From the NCBI GenBank assembly GCA_026391835.1, contig JAPLDF010000072.1, positions 1 through 64,000 on the forward strand: DNA of 64,000 nt, given 5' to 3'. Of this stretch, positions 25,000 to 33,178 are shown one piece after another (positions within the stretch are counted from its first letter, which is position 1; every line of letters begins with the position of its first letter). The notes beneath the pieces were generated by a model, which saw nothing but the letters and a program-made list of their open reading frames with translations, had not been told where the DNA came from and searched no databases. The position numbers and the translations under genes are program-made. The stretch is from Bacteroidota bacterium (lineage in GTDB: Bacteria; Bacteroidota; Bacteroidia; Bacteroidales; FEN-979).

Positions 25000-25034
25000 A
25001 AAAAATAAAAAAAGGGCGACCCTTTGGGCGCCCT
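25000..25034 (-). terminator. Rho-independent terminator (minus strand)
   Basis: AGGGCG (25013-25018) and CGCCCT (25029-25034) form a stem; read on the minus strand it is followed by a T-run (A-run 25000-25012 on the plus strand). It lies 26 bp beyond the stop of the barrel gene at 25060, which it should terminate together with the DUF4136 gene upstream. Confidence 0.7.
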
Positions 25035-25059
25035 CTCTGCAAGGTATTATAACGGACCG

Positions 25060-25710
25060 TTAACGAACGATCAGCACCAGCCCGACTTTCAGGTTAAGCA
25101 TTTGCAGATCCTTTGATGCGAAATTTTTGGCAAATTCGATTTTGTTGGTGGTCCATTTATAGTTGAACGCAACCAGGCCACCCCAGCTGGAGTAATTGCC
25201 GAATTTGATCAGTGCCCCGATTTCAGGTGTAAGGGAGAAATCCCACCGCGTTTTATACAGATCATATTCCTGGACCATCAGGTGATGCTCCATGTAATCG
25301 CCGCCAATACCAAGTCCAACATACGGAGAGACCATGCTTCCCGGCATCAGGTGGTAGGCAATTACAGCCTGGAAAGGAACCATCCAGGTAAAGCGGTAAT
25401 TTGTTGCGGTAATGGCCGATCCATCGGTACCATAATAGGTTTGGTACCCATAACTCTGGCTTACGCGTTGCCACATGATGTTGAACCCGGCAGCAAGCCC
25501 GCCCTTGATGAAATAACGGCCGCCAAGGTCAAAACCGGCCGGGCTGGCGTTGCCTACCCATTTGTTGAAATCACCCATGGTAAATGTGGTGTTCCATGAA
25601 AAGGTATAGTAGGAACTTGGTGTGAAACCCAGTGATGCAGGTTTGTCCTGTGCCTGCGCGATGCCTGTCATCAGGACCAGCGCCAAAAGTGCAATGAATA
25701 TCTTTTTCAT
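25060..25710 (-). CDS. Outer-membrane beta-barrel protein
   Basis: A 216-residue protein with a signal peptide (MKKIFIALLALVLMTGIAQAQ). The mature part has a start typical of small porin-like barrels (ASLGFTPSSYYTFSWNTTF), glycine- and aromatic-rich strands, and a last strand LQMLNLKVGLVLIVR. No specific family is recognised. It lies 22 bp downstream of the DUF4136 lipoprotein and shares its direction, and both end at the terminator at 25000-25034, so they form an operon. Confidence 0.7.
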   Translation of the reverse strand: MKKIFIALLALVLMTGIAQAQDKPASLGFTPSSYYTFSWNTTFTMGDFNKWVGNASPAGFDLGGRYFIKGGLAAGFNIMWQRVSQSYGYQTYYGTDGSAITATNYRFTWMVPFQAVIAYHLMPGSMVSPYVGLGIGGDYMEHHLMVQEYDLYKTRWDFSLTPEIGALIKFGNYSSWGGLVAFNYKWTTNKIEFAKNFASKDLQMLNLKVGLVLIVR

Positions 25711-25732
25711 ATCGAATATCGTTTTTATATGA

Positions 25733-26356
25733 TTAATGGCCTGGGAAACCCTTTGTTTGTTTAAAAGCCTGGTCAACGCTCTGGTTTATCTGGGCTGTCG
25801 TGTGACTCCCCGTGAGCAGGCCACGGATATAGGCATTCCAGCAAACGGGATACTTACCGCCCACCATGTCCTCTTTATTGACATTGATTAGATCAAGCAG
25901 CACGGTACCTACCGAATAGGAAGTTATGTAGGCAGGATAGTACGGGTAATAACCGCTTCCGCCCCAATAATAGGGAGGATAATAACCCCAGTACCAACCG
26001 GGATAGTATACATTGACATTAACGTTCACCATGTAGGAGGCAGCGAGAAACAGGTCGATACTTGTATCGCTGGAATTGGTCACTCTTGTATACCCCAGGT
26101 TCTTCATATTCACTGCAATTTCGTCGGTTAGTGACTTTACCTGCGCATTGTAATACATGCCACTGTCCTTGTCACTGATTTTGACAATGGAGTCGTTCAT
26201 GTAGTACTTCTTGAATTTTGCAAAGTTAACCGTCGTATCATATTTGGTGTAGATCGCCAGGTCTTCGAGCAATCTGTCTGATGACGGCGGATACTTGGTG
26301 CAGGAGGCCAGGATCAGGCCCGCACCCAGGAATAACAGGATCAGTTTTGTTTTCAT
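25733..26356 (-). CDS. DUF4136 lipoprotein
   Basis: A 207-residue lipoprotein: signal MKTKLILLFLGAGLILASC with the lipobox cysteine at residue 19. It matches the DUF4136 pattern, with a D-Y/F-A-x-Y-T-T-type N-terminus (YTKYDTTVNFAKFKKYY), LTDEIAVNMKNLGYTRV and a Tyr/Gly/Pro-rich insert (YYPGWYWGYYPPYYWGG). The function of the family is unknown; it is usually an envelope protein. It leads the two-gene operon with the barrel at 25060. Confidence 0.8.
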   Translation of the reverse strand: MKTKLILLFLGAGLILASCTKYPPSSDRLLEDLAIYTKYDTTVNFAKFKKYYMNDSIVKISDKDSGMYYNAQVKSLTDEIAVNMKNLGYTRVTNSSDTSIDLFLAASYMVNVNVNVYYPGWYWGYYPPYYWGGSGYYPYYPAYITSYSVGTVLLDLINVNKEDMVGGKYPVCWNAYIRGLLTGSHTTAQINQSVDQAFKQTKGFPGH

Positions 26357-26550
26357 ATTTTTAGTTTTTCTTGGTGCAAATATAATGAATATCCAATAAA
26401 ATAGCACACAATACAGTGCCGGTTTAAAATATTTTCAAATGATAACATTACCCCCATGATAATCAATTGCTAACGCCTAAAATTAGACATTCTGAAACCT
26501 CAGAATGACACATCCGGGCACAAACCAGGCTAATTGTAAAGATATTTCCT

Positions 26551-26558
26551 TAATTTTG
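26551..26558 (+). promoter_or_regulatory. -7 promoter element before the cytochrome operon
   Basis: TAATTTTG fits the Bacteroidota -7 consensus TAnnTTTG. It is 41 bp upstream of the cytochrome b start. I find no good -33 TTTG at the expected spacing, so confidence is low. Confidence 0.35.
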
Positions 26559-26599
26559 AACATCAGGTTGCCAGGCAATCCATCTCTTAATTTTTCTGA

Positions 26600-27862
26600 A
26601 TGCGTAGTGTCTTATTGCATCTTCACCCGGCAAAGGTCAGTGCCGCAGCCCTTCGCCTCCGCAGAACTTTCGGGCTCGGCGGGATGGCTGCACTGCTGAT
26701 CTTCATGCAGGTTATCACAGGGATCATGCTGCGGTTTTATTATGTGCCGAACCCCGCTGAGGCATACAATTCAATCTTGTTGCTGAAAAACCATGTGCTG
26801 TTCGGCCAGTTTATCCGCAACATCCATTACTGGAGCGGGGTATTCCTCCTGCTTATCGCTTTCCTGCATTTTCTCAGGGTATTCTTTACCGGGGCGTACC
26901 GGGGAATCCGGACAATCAACTGGTTATTCGGGCTCATTCTGCTCATCCTGATCGTGGCTGCAAATTTCACCGGGTACCTGCTCCCCTGGGACCAGCTGGC
27001 CTACTGGGCGATTACGGTGAGTACGAACATCATCGGCTACCTGCCATGGGCAGGGAAGAGCCTCAGAACATTCATCATCGGCGGCAGGGAACTGGATGCA
27101 GGTACCCTCCAAAACTTCTTTACATTTCACACTGCCGTGGTACCATTGCTGCTGATTACCCTGGCGATCTATCATTTCTGGCGGGTCCGCAAGGCAGGCG
27201 GGATTTTGCTCCCCGGATCAACTGAAAAACCAGACATGGTTCCCGTTGTTCCGAACCTGGTTTTCAGGGAGCTGATTGCATCGCTGTTGCTCATGGCGGT
27301 GCTCTTTACCTTTGCAGCCGTCTTCAACGCGCCGCTGCTTGAGAAGGCAAACCCGGCATACAGCATGAACCCGACCAAGGCGCCCTGGTATTTTGGCGGG
27401 GTACAGGAGTTGCTGATGCACTTCCACCCATTTTTCGCCGCTTTTGTCATTCCGTTGGCAGTATTGGTTTTCCTGTCAGCGATCCCTTTTATAAAGTATG
27501 ACGAAGAACCTGTTGGCCAGTGGTTTTACTCTGATTTGGGGAAAAAATCATCAAAATCGACCATGTTGTTTGCCGGATTCATCACCCTGGCAGGCATCCT
27601 GTTCAATGCATATGTTTTTAATTTCGAGATTATGATGCCGGGGATGCCTGCCGTTATCAGCAACGGGATCATCCCGCTGCTGATCCTGCTCCTGTTTATG
27701 ACAGCCTATTACCGGTTTTGCCTGGGACCACTCAAGCTTTCAAAACCTGAACTGGTGCAGGCTGCCTTTGTATTCATCATGATTGCTTTTATCGTATTGA
27801 CAGTGGTCGGGGTGTTTTTCAGGGGAAAAGATATGGAACTTACATGGCCATGGAGGGTTTAA
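26600..27862 (+). CDS. Cytochrome b (b6-like N-domain fused to C-domain), quinol oxidase core of a bc-type complex
   Basis: A 420-residue membrane protein with about eight helices. Four histidines suitable for two hemes are H76 and H90 (14 apart) and H177 and H192 (15 apart). The 14/15 spacing is that of cytochrome b6, whereas bc1 has 14/14. Quinol-site features include the KAPWYFGG loop, corresponding to PEWY. The C-terminal half, corresponding to subunit IV, is fused in the same chain. Such proteins oxidise menaquinol and pass electrons to the Rieske protein. The genes for the Rieske protein and an octaheme cytochrome follow with 5-bp spacing and a 4-bp overlap, so the three should form one complex. 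Confidence 0.9.
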   Translation: MRSVLLHLHPAKVSAAALRLRRTFGLGGMAALLIFMQVITGIMLRFYYVPNPAEAYNSILLLKNHVLFGQFIRNIHYWSGVFLLLIAFLHFLRVFFTGAYRGIRTINWLFGLILLILIVAANFTGYLLPWDQLAYWAITVSTNIIGYLPWAGKSLRTFIIGGRELDAGTLQNFFTFHTAVVPLLLITLAIYHFWRVRKAGGILLPGSTEKPDMVPVVPNLVFRELIASLLLMAVLFTFAAVFNAPLLEKANPAYSMNPTKAPWYFGGVQELLMHFHPFFAAFVIPLAVLVFLSAIPFIKYDEEPVGQWFYSDLGKKSSKSTMLFAGFITLAGILFNAYVFNFEIMMPGMPAVISNGIIPLLILLLFMTAYYRFCLGPLKLSKPELVQAAFVFIMIAFIVLTVVGVFFRGKDMELTWPWRV

Positions 27863-27867
27863 ATTGA

Positions 27868-28398
27868 ATGAAAAAAACTGATCAAACCAGGCAACCGGGC
27901 CATCCCGGGGGTTCCCCTTCGGGGGTTGTCAGCCGTCGTGATTTTTTCGGACTGGCGTGGAAAGGACTTGGCCTGGTTGCAGCGGTTGAGGTTCTCGGAA
28001 TGGTGTCGGCCTACTTTTTCTCAGGGAAGAAAAAAAACGGTGCACCACCGAAACAATTGCTCGAAGCCGGTCCTGTGGATTCCTTCGCACGGGGTTCAGT
28101 CAACGCATTCATGGGTGGGAGATTTTTCCTGGCTCGGCAGCTTGATGGCGGCTTTATTGCCCTGTCGCTGCGATGCACCCACCTGGGTTGTTCGGTATCA
28201 TGGGAAGAGCATAAAAAAAGGTTCATCTGCCCGTGCCACTCCTCGGCCTTCGACATCAGCGGTGAAGTGCTGAACCCTCCTGCCGCCCGGGCCCTGGACT
28301 ATTACCCTGTGATGATCGAAAACGGGCTGGTGAAGGTGGATATCGCCACCCTGAAGGAGCGGAAAACATTCAGAAAAGACCAATTAATCTACGCATGA
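27868..28398 (+). CDS. Rieske iron-sulphur protein of the bc-type complex
   Basis: A 176-residue protein with a twin-arginine signal (VVSRRDFFGLA, R23-R24) that also serves as membrane anchor. The Rieske cluster motifs are C103-T-H105-L-G-C108 and C121-P-C-H124-S-S. By analogy with known Rieske proteins, C103, H105, C121 and H124 bind the 2Fe-2S cluster, and C108 and C123 form the disulphide. The protein accepts electrons from quinol at the Qo site. It is the second gene of the operon; its TGA overlaps the ATG of the multiheme cytochrome. Confidence 0.93.
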   Translation: MKKTDQTRQPGHPGGSPSGVVSRRDFFGLAWKGLGLVAAVEVLGMVSAYFFSGKKKNGAPPKQLLEAGPVDSFARGSVNAFMGGRFFLARQLDGGFIALSLRCTHLGCSVSWEEHKKRFICPCHSSAFDISGEVLNPPAARALDYYPVMIENGLVKVDIATLKERKTFRKDQLIYA

Positions 28399-30701
28399 TG
28401 ATCACGAACCACAGATCCTGGAAGATGGCCGGACTGGTTGCCACAGTGGTTATTGTGCTCAGCTTCCCGCTTTCACTGCTGCTCAACCACAACCAGGGCG
28501 GATCTGAGCAGCCGGCAGCTTCATTCACCGGCGGGAAGGCCTGCATCGAATGCCATCAGAAAGAGTACAGGCTGTGGAAAGGTTCTGATCACGACAATGC
28601 CATGAGCATCGCCTCGGATACCTCAGTTTTGGGTGATTTTAACAATACTTCATTCACCTTCAATGGCAAGACTTCGAAATTTTATAAACGCAACGGGAAG
28701 TTCTACGTTTTTACCGAAGCCACAGGCGGCAGGATGATGGAGCTGCAGGTTTCCCATACATTCGGCATCAGGCCGCTCCAGCAGTACCTGGTCCCTTTCG
28801 GCAATGGCCGCTACCAGTGCCTGCCCATCGCCTGGAATACCGTTGAGAAGAAATGGTTCCAGATGGCAGCCATGGTTTACAAACCGGAAGACCTGGAACC
28901 TGTCAACTGGCTTTACTGGACCAACCAGGCCCAGAACTGGAACAGCATGTGCGCTGAATGCCACTCCACAAACCTGCAGAAAAATTTCGACATTACCACA
29001 AAATCGTACCATACCACCTTCAACGACATCAATGTGAATTGTGAAGCGTGCCACGGACCAGGTTCGGCGCATATTGAATGGGCCAGGCTCCCGGAACTGG
29101 CAAGACCGGTCGGCATCAATGCGGGCCTCCTGGTAAAAACCAGCAGCATCACTTCGCGCCAGTACGTGGAATCGTGTGCCCCGTGCCATGCCCGCCGGAG
29201 TTCGACCGGTCCTTACGACCACAATCACCCGGAATTCCTTAATTATGCAATTCCACAGTTACCTGTCCGCCCGGCATACAACATCGACGGGCAGTTTAAG
29301 GACGAAGACTATGAGTATGGCTCATTCACCCAGAGCAAGATGTACATGAAGGATGTACGCTGCGGCGACTGCCACGATCCGCACAGCCTGAAACGGAAAT
29401 TTGAAGGGAACGCCCTGTGTACCCAATGCCACCGTGCTGATGAGTACGATACCTACAACCACCACCTGCATAAATCAAAAGGTGAGGCGGGCACTTCGTT
29501 CATCAACAAAGCGGGACAGAAACTCGGACCGGGCGACGGGAACCTTTGCCGTGACTGCCACATGCCGGGCCGGTTTTATATGGGTGTCGACCGGAGGTAC
29601 GACCACAGCATGCGGATCCCCCGGCCTGACCTCTCGCTGCAGCTCGGAACACCCAATGCCTGCACCAACTGCCATGACGACAAGTCTGACCAGTGGGCAC
29701 TGCAGAATGTCAACAAATGGTATGGTGAAAGGAAAAAGGCGCATTATGCCACCATCCTGGCTGCGGCCGCATCGGGAACACCCGGTGCCGATTCCGGTCT
29801 GCTCAGGATCATCAACAGCAACCTCTATCCCGAAATTATCAGGGCAACGGCCATCGGGTATCTTTCCGGTTACCCGGGGGTAAAAGCGCAGGAGGTGGTG
29901 CGCAGGGCACTTGGCGATCCCGATCCCCTGCTGCGGCATACGGCAGTTGAAGACTTTGCCTCTTCCGATTCTGCAGGCTTGATGCGCATTCTTGTTTCCA
30001 TGCTCGGCGATCCTGTGAAATCGGTGCGAATGGAGGCTGCAAACAGGCTGTCAACTTACCCCGAAACTGCCTTTAACCAGATCCAGTATCCCCTGTTCCT
30101 GAAAGCACTTGACGAATATAAACAGGCGCAGGAGTATGTTGCCGATTTCCCGACAGGCCGGTACAACCTGGGCAATTTTTACTCTAAAAGAAAAGATTAT
30201 GCCAAAGCCGAAGAAAACTATCGCGAAGCCATCTCCATCGACAACCTGTTTTATCCGGCCAAAGTAAACCTTGCGATCCTCTATTATAAACAGGGCAAGT
30301 CGGAATTGGCCGAACAACTGTTCCGCGACCTGGTTCTCAACCATTCAGCCTTCACCGACGGGTATTACTATCTCGCTTTGCTTTACGGCGAACAGAAAAA
30401 ATATCCCGAAGCCATTGCATTGCTCGAAACGGCGGTGACCAAACCCGGCATCAATCCAAGGATCTGGTATAACCTTGGGCTGCTGTACCAGATGACTGGC
30501 CAGGATGAGAAGTGTATAACCACCCTGGCGAAAGGGCTCCAAGCCGATCCATGCAACTACGACCTGCTCTATGCGTTGTTTGCCTATTACATGAACAGGA
30601 ATGAACGGGATAAAGCTGCTCCCTATATCAACAAAATGAGATCCTGCTTCCCGGCCGAAAAGGTTGTGCAGGAGATGTATGCCAGGTTCCTGCACAAATG
30701 A
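28395..30701 (+). CDS. Octaheme c-type cytochrome with HEAT and TPR repeats
   Basis: A 768-residue protein with an N-terminal membrane anchor (about residues 11-30) and eight CXXCH motifs: CIECH (from residue 50), CAECH, CEACH, CAPCH, CGDCH, CTQCH, CRDCH and CTNCH. All lie in the first 440 or so residues; the fold resembles the cytochrome c554 family. Residues of about 480-560 look like HEAT-type helical repeats (RRALGDPDPLLRHTAVEDFA, SMLGDPVKSVRMEAANRLS). The last 170 residues hold four TPR-like units (YNLGNFYSKRKDYAKAEENY). In this operon it takes the place of cytochrome c1 or f, so it probably accepts electrons from the Rieske protein. The repeats may bind a partner. The acceptor is unknown. 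Confidence 0.88.
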   Translation: MMITNHRSWKMAGLVATVVIVLSFPLSLLLNHNQGGSEQPAASFTGGKACIECHQKEYRLWKGSDHDNAMSIASDTSVLGDFNNTSFTFNGKTSKFYKRNGKFYVFTEATGGRMMELQVSHTFGIRPLQQYLVPFGNGRYQCLPIAWNTVEKKWFQMAAMVYKPEDLEPVNWLYWTNQAQNWNSMCAECHSTNLQKNFDITTKSYHTTFNDINVNCEACHGPGSAHIEWARLPELARPVGINAGLLVKTSSITSRQYVESCAPCHARRSSTGPYDHNHPEFLNYAIPQLPVRPAYNIDGQFKDEDYEYGSFTQSKMYMKDVRCGDCHDPHSLKRKFEGNALCTQCHRADEYDTYNHHLHKSKGEAGTSFINKAGQKLGPGDGNLCRDCHMPGRFYMGVDRRYDHSMRIPRPDLSLQLGTPNACTNCHDDKSDQWALQNVNKWYGERKKAHYATILAAAASGTPGADSGLLRIINSNLYPEIIRATAIGYLSGYPGVKAQEVVRRALGDPDPLLRHTAVEDFASSDSAGLMRILVSMLGDPVKSVRMEAANRLSTYPETAFNQIQYPLFLKALDEYKQAQEYVADFPTGRYNLGNFYSKRKDYAKAEENYREAISIDNLFYPAKVNLAILYYKQGKSELAEQLFRDLVLNHSAFTDGYYYLALLYGEQKKYPEAIALLETAVTKPGINPRIWYNLGLLYQMTGQDEKCITTLAKGLQADPCNYDLLYALFAYYMNRNERDKAAPYINKMRSCFPAEKVVQEMYARFLHK

Positions 30702-30864
30702 CCAAATGACCCTCAAATTTGTAATTAAAAAATGTTGTATCTTTCGTAAGATTTCCGGGCTACACCTGCAGCGGTATAAACCCGCCCCGGGAGCGGTTTT
30801 CGACATCAGGAAACAACAGGTTGCAACATGACCATGTATATTATAACCACTTAAAAATATTTAT

Positions 30865-31821
30865 ATGAAAACAACATTCAATGCGATACGGATGACGACT
30901 TTGTTGTCTGTCTTAACTGTCGTATTCCTTTTTCTGCCAACAGTGAATGCCCAGCGGAATGGCGGACACTCCGGCGGTGGCAATAACCGGGCAGTATCGA
31001 AGCCGGCGTCGGCTCCAACCAAACAGGGCACCAGGGACGTTCAGAAACCAGCCACGCATCAGAAAGATGCGACAAGGACAACTGCCCCGGCAAGCAAACC
31101 GTCGACACGCGAGGCTGGTTCGACCCAGCGGAATCCTCAGGACCAGAAACCGGGCGGCAACAATGTGTCAACCGGAAACAGGACAAACGTCTCCACCGGC
31201 AACAAAACCAATGTCAGCGGGAATAATGTGAATGTAAACAACAGTAAGAATGTGAATGTAAACGTCAACAACAGGAGTACCGTTGTCGTAGCCAATCCCA
31301 GGCCCTACCCGAGGCCGCCATACGCTTACGGCGGACACAGCTACTACGCCTATCATCCCTACCATTACCACCCCTACACACCTTATCACTATGGGCCTTA
31401 CTATCACCCGGCAGGATTCTTCCTGGTTGCACTCGCTGCAACAGCCATCGTCGTGACTGCTGCCAGCCAGCAGTACCACTACGACCAGGGAGTCTATTAT
31501 GTTGCATCAAATGGCGGTTATACAGTGGTTCCGGCCCCGGTAGGTGCAACAATTACCACATTACCCCCCGGTTCACAAACAGTGGTGATCAATGAAACCA
31601 CCAACAACTACTATTACGGTGGCACTTATTATGAAAAGAAACCGGAGGGGTATACCGTTGTGCCTCCTACCGCCGGATCTGTTGTGGAAAATCTCCCTGA
31701 AGGTGGGAAAGAGGTGAAAATCGGGGAGGTTTCCTATGTCCAGGTCGGAGAGACCTATTACCAGCCGATCACCCAGGATGGCAAGAGCATGTACGAAGTG
31801 GTTGATGTAAAAACGGAATAG
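30865..31821 (+). CDS. DUF6515-like secreted protein, Asn/Tyr-rich
   Basis: A 318-residue exported protein (signal to about residue 29, VNAQ). It has a low-complexity basic region (about 30-110), an Asn/Val-rich stretch (NVNVNNSKNVNVNVNNRS), a Tyr/His/Pro-rich segment (YHPYHYHPYTPYHYGPYYHP), a transmembrane-like segment, and C-terminal repeats of GYTVVPAP and GATITTLPPG type, as in DUF6515 proteins. The function is unknown. A -7-like TATCTTTC lies upstream near 30738. It follows the cytochrome operon by 163 bp but with a separate composition, and is probably independent. Confidence 0.7.
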   Translation: MKTTFNAIRMTTLLSVLTVVFLFLPTVNAQRNGGHSGGGNNRAVSKPASAPTKQGTRDVQKPATHQKDATRTTAPASKPSTREAGSTQRNPQDQKPGGNNVSTGNRTNVSTGNKTNVSGNNVNVNNSKNVNVNVNNRSTVVVANPRPYPRPPYAYGGHSYYAYHPYHYHPYTPYHYGPYYHPAGFFLVALAATAIVVTAASQQYHYDQGVYYVASNGGYTVVPAPVGATITTLPPGSQTVVINETTNNYYYGGTYYEKKPEGYTVVPPTAGSVVENLPEGGKEVKIGEVSYVQVGETYYQPITQDGKSMYEVVDVKTE

Positions 31822-31853
31822 CAGCGATCAACGGCCTGGGGCGACTCAATGCT

Positions 31854-33005
31854 TCAGAACCCCTGCCCGATCCCGATATAAAACCCGTAGTCCTTCCTTG
31901 CGATGGCTGCATCCAGGCATACCCGCATGTTCCTGCGCGGAATGACATTGAGATAGAGTCGGATGCCTCCGAAATGGAGCCATGCCGATTGCCCGAACAC
32001 CGTATATGAACGAAACACTTTGCCGGTACCGGCATAGCCACCCAACGCGATAAATTTCCATAGGTCATACCGCAACTCGGTCTGAACGGTCGTTTCGGAA
32101 TAATTCACGTACTTTCCCCCGGTATAACCGGTCACTTCATCACCATGGCCGTAATTGGCATAGATCCGGTAAGGCAAATCGCCCCACCCGGCCTGCATAT
32201 AAAGGTGCCAGGCGATTGTAAGCCGTGTGCTGCTCCTCAGCAGGCTGTGGTAGCCGTTTACCCAGCCCGAAAGTATGGAGTAATCCTTTGAACTGAAGAG
32301 CGACCTGTTTGAAAACTGCAGGCTGAGGCTCGCATAGTAACCTTTTACCGACCAGAAAATGTTGTCGCGGTTATCCCAAACAAATGCGGGGATCAGGACC
32401 GTCTGGGATAATTTTCCTGTAGGCACTCCATCACCGGTAAGTTCCATGGTGCTTGCCGAATCTGAACCCTGGTAGTTGGACAACGAATAATGGTATTCCA
32501 GCCCGCCGTACAATCCCCTGAAAATCTTCCTGAAACAGACCAGTGAAACAATAAACTCCTTCTGCCGTGTCCAAACATAATTAGTATCGTTGTTGCCCAC
32601 CACCACGGTATCATTCCCGATGCCAAAGTATTTCAGTTTCAGGTCGCCGACCCCCATGCTGAAGAATGCTCTCCACTTGTTTTGATTCCAGTAAATGCTC
32701 TGCTTGACGGCGGTTTCCCAGCTACCGTGAAAATCGAAATAGAAGAGAATGGCAGTCGAAGAGGGCGGCGAAACCTTATCCGTTTTGCTCAGGTTGTAAA
32801 CAACCATTGGCAGCACGGCAAAGCCAAGTTTGTCGGCAGCCCCGAACGTAGGCCCTGGAACAATCGTAAAATTGACGTTTTTACTGACCTTTTTAAGGGC
32901 TGATTCTACAAAGACGATGCTGTCGTGCGAAATAAACGGGTTCTGGCCCATGGCCGGGAACATGAGATGTGCGAATAGGATGATAAGCTGGATTGCCCGC
33001 CGCAT
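31854..33005 (-). CDS. Omp85-like outer-membrane beta-barrel protein without POTRA domains
   Basis: A 383-residue protein with a signal peptide (MRRAIQLIILFAHLMFPAMG) and then a barrel. It begins near the family's GAADKLGFAVLPMVVYN and has LIPAFVWDNRDNIFWSVKGYY and a terminal strand RKDYGFYIGIGQGF. The DNRDN and PxKGxY motifs are those of the C-terminal barrel of BamA/TamA (bacterial surface antigen family). No POTRA repeats precede it. It is a distant relative of the genes at 33179 and 43791. The role of such barrel-only proteins is unknown. Confidence 0.75.
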   Translation of the reverse strand: MRRAIQLIILFAHLMFPAMGQNPFISHDSIVFVESALKKVSKNVNFTIVPGPTFGAADKLGFAVLPMVVYNLSKTDKVSPPSSTAILFYFDFHGSWETAVKQSIYWNQNKWRAFFSMGVGDLKLKYFGIGNDTVVVGNNDTNYVWTRQKEFIVSLVCFRKIFRGLYGGLEYHYSLSNYQGSDSASTMELTGDGVPTGKLSQTVLIPAFVWDNRDNIFWSVKGYYASLSLQFSNRSLFSSKDYSILSGWVNGYHSLLRSSTRLTIAWHLYMQAGWGDLPYRIYANYGHGDEVTGYTGGKYVNYSETTVQTELRYDLWKFIALGGYAGTGKVFRSYTVFGQSAWLHFGGIRLYLNVIPRRNMRVCLDAAIARKDYGFYIGIGQGF

Positions 33006-33164
33006 TGGATTGTAAAATAATTACAAAGCTAAAATAAACATAGATAAGATTAAAATTCCCGGTGTTCGTATTAATATTTCCGAAAATCTTGCTGGCAGTT
33101 GTTGTGATTGCTCCCATGCATACCATATCGCAACCTGACAATCTTCCAATCCTAAATTTGTTTT

Positions 33165-33172
33165 TATCTTTG
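33165..33172 (+). promoter_or_regulatory. -7 promoter element immediately before a start codon
   Basis: TATCTTTG is a perfect match to TAnnTTTG and ends 6 bp before the ATG at 33179. If used, transcription would begin at about the A of the ATG, giving a leaderless mRNA. No clear -33 element was found. Confidence 0.4.
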
Positions 33173-33178
33173 CCGCCC

